From: Nonomuraea angiospora
GTDB lineage: Bacteria > Actinomycetota > Actinomycetes > Streptosporangiales > Streptosporangiaceae
NCBI RefSeq assembly: GCF_014873145.1
Contig: NZ_JADBEK010000001.1
Coordinates: 12,958,001-13,022,000 of the forward strand
Length of the DNA: 64,000 nucleotides
Reading direction: 5' to 3'
The first letter of the stretch is position 1. Each line of letters begins with the position of its first letter. Under the pieces are notes generated by a model. The model was not told where the DNA came from and did no database searches. It saw nothing but the letters and a program-made list of their open reading frames with translations. The translations under genes were made by a program, and so were the position numbers. Below, in pieces: positions 61,143 through 64,000 of the stretch.

Positions 61143-64000
61143 GGGCCCTCCTCCGCCAGTCTCATGACCTGCTCGTCGGACAGCCCCGCTATCTCGGCCA
61201 CCAGCGCCTCCTCGACAGCCTGCGCCAGCGCCGCGACGGTACGGCGGTCGAACAGCGTACGGATCGGCAGGTCCACCCCCGCCAGGGCGCGCAACCGGGC
61301 GGCCACCCGGATGGCGAGCAGCGAGTGGCCGCCGAGGGCGAAGAAGTCGTCGAACGCGCCGATCTTGTCCGCGCCCAGCACCTCCGCCCAGACGTCGGCC
61401 ACCAGCTCCTCGGCGTCGGTCCTGGGCGGCGTGCCGTCGCTCCCAACGGGGGCGTCCGGCTCGGGGAGCGCGGCCCGGTCGAGCTTGCCGTTGCGGGTGA
61501 GGGGCAGCGCGTCGAGCAGCACCCAGCGCGCGGGCACGAGGTACGGCGGCAGCGCCCGCGCCACGTGCTCGGCCAGGCCCGCCACACCGCTCTCCCCACG
61601 CGGCACCACGTAGGCCACCAGGTCGCCCTCCCGCGCGAGCACGGCCGCCTGCCGGACGGCGGGATGGGCGAGCAGGCAGTGCTCGACCTCGCCCGGCTCG
61701 ACGCGGAACCCGCGCACCTTCACCTGGTCGTCCAGACGGCCGAGGAACTCCAACCGGCCGTCGCGCCGCAGCCGCACCCGGTCGCCCGTCCGGAAGTAGC
61801 GGCCCTCCGGCAGGGTCACGAACGGCGTATCGGGGGCGTTGAGGTAGCCGCGGGCCACGCCCGGCCCGCCGACGTACAGCTCGCCGGGCGCGCCCGGCGG
61901 GGTCGGCGCCCCGTGGCGGTCGAGAACCTGGACCGGGGTCGCCCCCACCGGGCGGCCGATCGGCGGATGCGGGTCCCCGCCCGCCAGCTCCGCGCACGTG
62001 GCGATGATCGTCGTCTCCGTGGGGCCGTAGGTGTTGAGCAGCCGCACCCGGTCGCCGAAGCGTTCGCGCCAGCGGGCCACGGCCTGCGCGCGCACCTGCT
62101 CGCCGCCGAGGATCACCAGGCGCAGCCGGTCCGGCCACGGGATCTCGTCGATCAGGTCCACCAGGTGGTGGAAGTAGGCGGTGGGCAGGTCGAGCACGGT
62201 GACGTCGGCCCGCCGGGCGAGCAGGTCCGGCAGGGTGGCGCCGCCGCCGGGCAGCAGCTCGACCGTGGCGCCCGCGGCCAGCGCCGGGAAGATCTCCTCG
62301 GCGTGGGTGTCGAAGCTCAGCGAGGCGAGCTGGACGACGCGGTCGCCGGGGCGCAGGCCGTACGCGGAGCGCATCCACCGGACCCGCTCGGCCAGCCCGG
62401 CGTGCTCGACGGCGACCCCCTTGGGGGTGCCGGTGGAGCCCGAGGTGTAGATCACGTACGCCAGGCCGGGCCTGCGTTCCGCGGGGCCCGCCCCCGGCTC
62501 GATCCCCGCCGCGACGATGAGGGACGTCCCCGCGGCCATGGCGCGCAGGCGCCCCGGCGGGTACCCGGGGTCCAGGGGCACGTAGGCGGCGCCCACCCGC
62601 CAGATCGCCAGCATGGCCACCACCGCCTCGACCGAGCGGCCCGCCCGGAGCCCGACCAGGTCCCCCTCGCCCGCGCCCCGCCCGGCCAGCTCCCCTGCCA
62701 GCCGCGCCACCCGCCGCTCCAGCTCGGCGTACGTCACGGCCTCGGCGCCGCAACTCACGGCCACCTCGCCGGCGTGCGCCGCCACCGACTCGGCGATGAG
62801 CCCTCCGACGGTCCCCACGCTGCCCATCGGAGGGCCCATCGGAGGGCCCATCGGAGGGCCCGCCGCAGGGCGGTCCAGCGACGCGAGCAGGGCCTCGTCG
62901 GACGGCGTCAGTACGGGCAGGCGCGACAGGGGCACCCGCCGGTTGCCCGGGTCGGCCACCCCCCGCAGCACCACCGCGAACCGCTCCGCCAGCTCCGCCA
63001 CCGTCTCCGCGTCGAACAACCCCGCGTCGTATCCGAACGCCACCCGCAGCCGCCCGGGCGACCGCCACGCCTCCACGGTCAGGTCGAACTTGGCCTGCCG
63101 GTACCCGTCGTCGAAGAACGACATCCGCACCGGGCCGAGGTGGTCGCGTTCGCCGTCGGCGGTCTGGCTGTTCAGGGTGAACAGGGTCTGGAACATCGGC
63201 TTCCTGGCCAGGTCCCGTTCCACGTCCAGCTCGGCCAGCAGCTGCTCGAACGGCACGTCATGATGGGCCATCGCGTCCAGGACGGTCTTTCGTGTCCTGG
63301 CCAGCAGCTCCTCCAGCGCCGGGTCGCCCGACAGGTCGCCGCGCAGGACGAGCGTGGTGCTCAGGTAGCCGATGAGGGGCTCCAGCTCCACCCGGTCCCG
63401 CCCCGCCGTCGGCGACCCGACCAGCACGTCGTCCTGCCCGGTGTGCCGCGACAGCAGGATCTGGTACGCCGACAGCAGCACCATGAAGAGCGTCACCCGA
63501 TGCCGGCGAGCCGTCGACTCCAGCCGGGCGAGCAGCTCGCCCGGCACCTCCAGCAGGTGGAAGTCGCCACGCGTCGCCCCGGCGCGGTGCGGCCGGTCCG
63601 TGTGCAGGTCGAGGGTGGGCGGGTCGGCGAGCCGGGCGCGCCAGTAGTGGAGGGCCGCGCCGCGGTCCTGCTCCCGCCGCCACCCGGCGACGTCCCCGTG
63701 CTGCACGGCCAGCGGCGCGAGCTCGGCGGAGGCGTACAGGGCGGCCAGGTCGTCCAGGAAGACGGTGATCGACCAGCCGTCGGCCACGATGTGGTGCAGG
63801 ACGACGCAGAGCACGTGGTCGTCCGGACCGATCCGGACCAGCGTGACGCGCAGCGGCGGCGCTGCGCCCAGGTCGAGCGGGGCGTTCGTGCGGGCGGCGA
63901 CGAGCGCGCGCGCTTCGGCCTCGTCGCGGGCCTCCAGCCGCTCGATCCTGGCGGGTGCGGGCCGCTCGACCACGGCCACCGGCCGCCCGTCCACCTCGGG
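61139..64000 (-). CDS. NRPS elongation module (C-A-PCP), partial at the window edge
   Basis: The 5' part lies beyond 64000; 954 residues are seen. The C domain begins before the window; HHIVADG is present. The A domain has IYTSGSTGTPKG, GRLDDQVKVRGFRVE, and a hand-read code D-T-E-D-I-G-T-I-I-K, with an acidic pair that would fit a cationic side chain, though I cannot name the residue. PCP carries FFALGGHSLLAIRV. The C-A linker contains the repeat PMGPPMGPPMGS. The C-terminus ends in a short helical docking-like tail (EALVAEIAGLSDEQVMRLAE) that may contact the next subunit. The stop overlaps the next subunit's start (ATGA). No MbtH or loading domain is visible in the window. Confidence 0.93.
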   Translation of the reverse strand, partial: PEVDGRPVAVVERPAPARIERLEARDEAEARALVAARTNAPLDLGAAPPLRVTLVRIGPDDHVLCVVLHHIVADGWSITVFLDDLAALYASAELAPLAVQHGDVAGWRREQDRGAALHYWRARLADPPTLDLHTDRPHRAGATRGDFHLLEVPGELLARLESTARRHRVTLFMVLLSAYQILLSRHTGQDDVLVGSPTAGRDRVELEPLIGYLSTTLVLRGDLSGDPALEELLARTRKTVLDAMAHHDVPFEQLLAELDVERDLARKPMFQTLFTLNSQTADGERDHLGPVRMSFFDDGYRQAKFDLTVEAWRSPGRLRVAFGYDAGLFDAETVAELAERFAVVLRGVADPGNRRVPLSRLPVLTPSDEALLASLDRPAAGPPMGPPMGPPMGSVGTVGGLIAESVAAHAGEVAVSCGAEAVTYAELERRVARLAGELAGRGAGEGDLVGLRAGRSVEAVVAMLAIWRVGAAYVPLDPGYPPGRLRAMAAGTSLIVAAGIEPGAGPAERRPGLAYVIYTSGSTGTPKGVAVEHAGLAERVRWMRSAYGLRPGDRVVQLASLSFDTHAEEIFPALAAGATVELLPGGGATLPDLLARRADVTVLDLPTAYFHHLVDLIDEIPWPDRLRLVILGGEQVRAQAVARWRERFGDRVRLLNTYGPTETTIIATCAELAGGDPHPPIGRPVGATPVQVLDRHGAPTPPGAPGELYVGGPGVARGYLNAPDTPFVTLPEGRYFRTGDRVRLRRDGRLEFLGRLDDQVKVRGFRVEPGEVEHCLLAHPAVRQAAVLAREGDLVAYVVPRGESGVAGLAEHVARALPPYLVPARWVLLDALPLTRNGKLDRAALPEPDAPVGSDGTPPRTDAEELVADVWAEVLGADKIGAFDDFFALGGHSLLAIRVAARLRALAGVDLPIRTLFDRRTVAALAQAVEEALVAEIAGLSDEQVMRLAEEGP
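62823..62870. repeat. 12-bp tandem repeat in the NRPS C-A linker
   Basis: CCCATCGGAGGG occurs three times in perfect succession (62823-62858), followed by a degenerate fourth copy. In frame it encodes Gly-Pro-Pro-Met repeats in the loop between condensation and adenylation domains, where length variation is harmless. Confidence 0.8.

Noticed and set aside
61143..63068. Extension of the NRPS-MFS reading frame upstream of 61142
   Set aside because: The frame stays open but is a shadow of the first NRPS subunit. The ATGA overlap, GGAGG site and family start MTELTQAQRALL fix the start at 61142.

Overview
The window is very GC-rich, with strong G/C bias at third codon positions, frequent GTG starts and many ATGA/GTGA gene overlaps. 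Together with the gene families present (XRE/MmyB regulators, HATPase anti-sigma-type proteins, MsiK-type sugar importers without their own ATPase, NRPS genes) this points to the chromosome of a filamentous actinomycete. The Streptosporangiaceae, perhaps Nonomuraea, are my best guess, with low confidence below order level. I saw no rRNA, tRNA, CRISPR array, insertion sequence or phage gene.

Layout. 0-6 kb: an acetylxylan-esterase-type hydrolase, a cysteine-free HesB-like protein, a PCMT-type methyltransferase, a PPOX-family protein, a DUF4142 lipoprotein and a secreted sialidase-fold protein. 6-12.8 kb: a co-directional block of an unknown 298-aa protein, an 82-aa peptide, a VAO-type flavin oxidase, a DHA2 exporter, a degenerate flavin monooxygenase and a fatty-acid desaturase. 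I cannot assign this block to a known pathway; it looks like a small uncharacterised biosynthetic locus. 12.8-17 kb: a K+/H+-antiporter pair, a pentapeptide-repeat protein and a membrane-anchored beta-helix protein. 17-24.3 kb: regulators, a CopC-like copper protein, a nucleotidyltransferase-fold protein, secreted and membrane unknowns, and a response regulator / HATPase / PAS histidine kinase set.

24.3-33.7 kb is a central-carbon block: acetate kinase overlapping phosphoketolase, a divergent sugar-acid dehydratase, then pgi-zwf, a GerW-like protein and a cupin. It would feed sugar phosphates into a phosphoketolase/acetate shunt and supply NADPH. 33.7-41.5 kb holds a non-coding, repeat-rich 0.5 kb stretch, an MFS exporter whose 3' end lies in a 39-bp minisatellite, and a maltodextrin-type ABC importer divergent from an intracellular pullulanase-type debranching enzyme. 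41.6-52.5 kb is accessory: unknowns, a VIT1-type transporter, an apparently internally deleted membrane protein, a phosphatase-fold membrane protein, a P450 lacking the I-helix acid, a large secreted phosphodiester-glycosidase/metallophosphatase, and a truncated cupin.

52.6-64 kb is the most interesting region. An E1-alpha/E1-beta/E2 2-oxo-acid dehydrogenase operon without E3 converges on NRPS genes that run off the right edge. The last NRPS subunit has, in one uninterrupted reading frame, C-A(Cys)-PCP-TE domains followed by a complete MFS exporter. Its thioesterase carries Cys instead of Ser as the apparent nucleophile. This suggests a peptide synthetase that releases its product directly at a membrane exporter, possibly fed by the neighbouring acyl-CoA-forming dehydrogenase.
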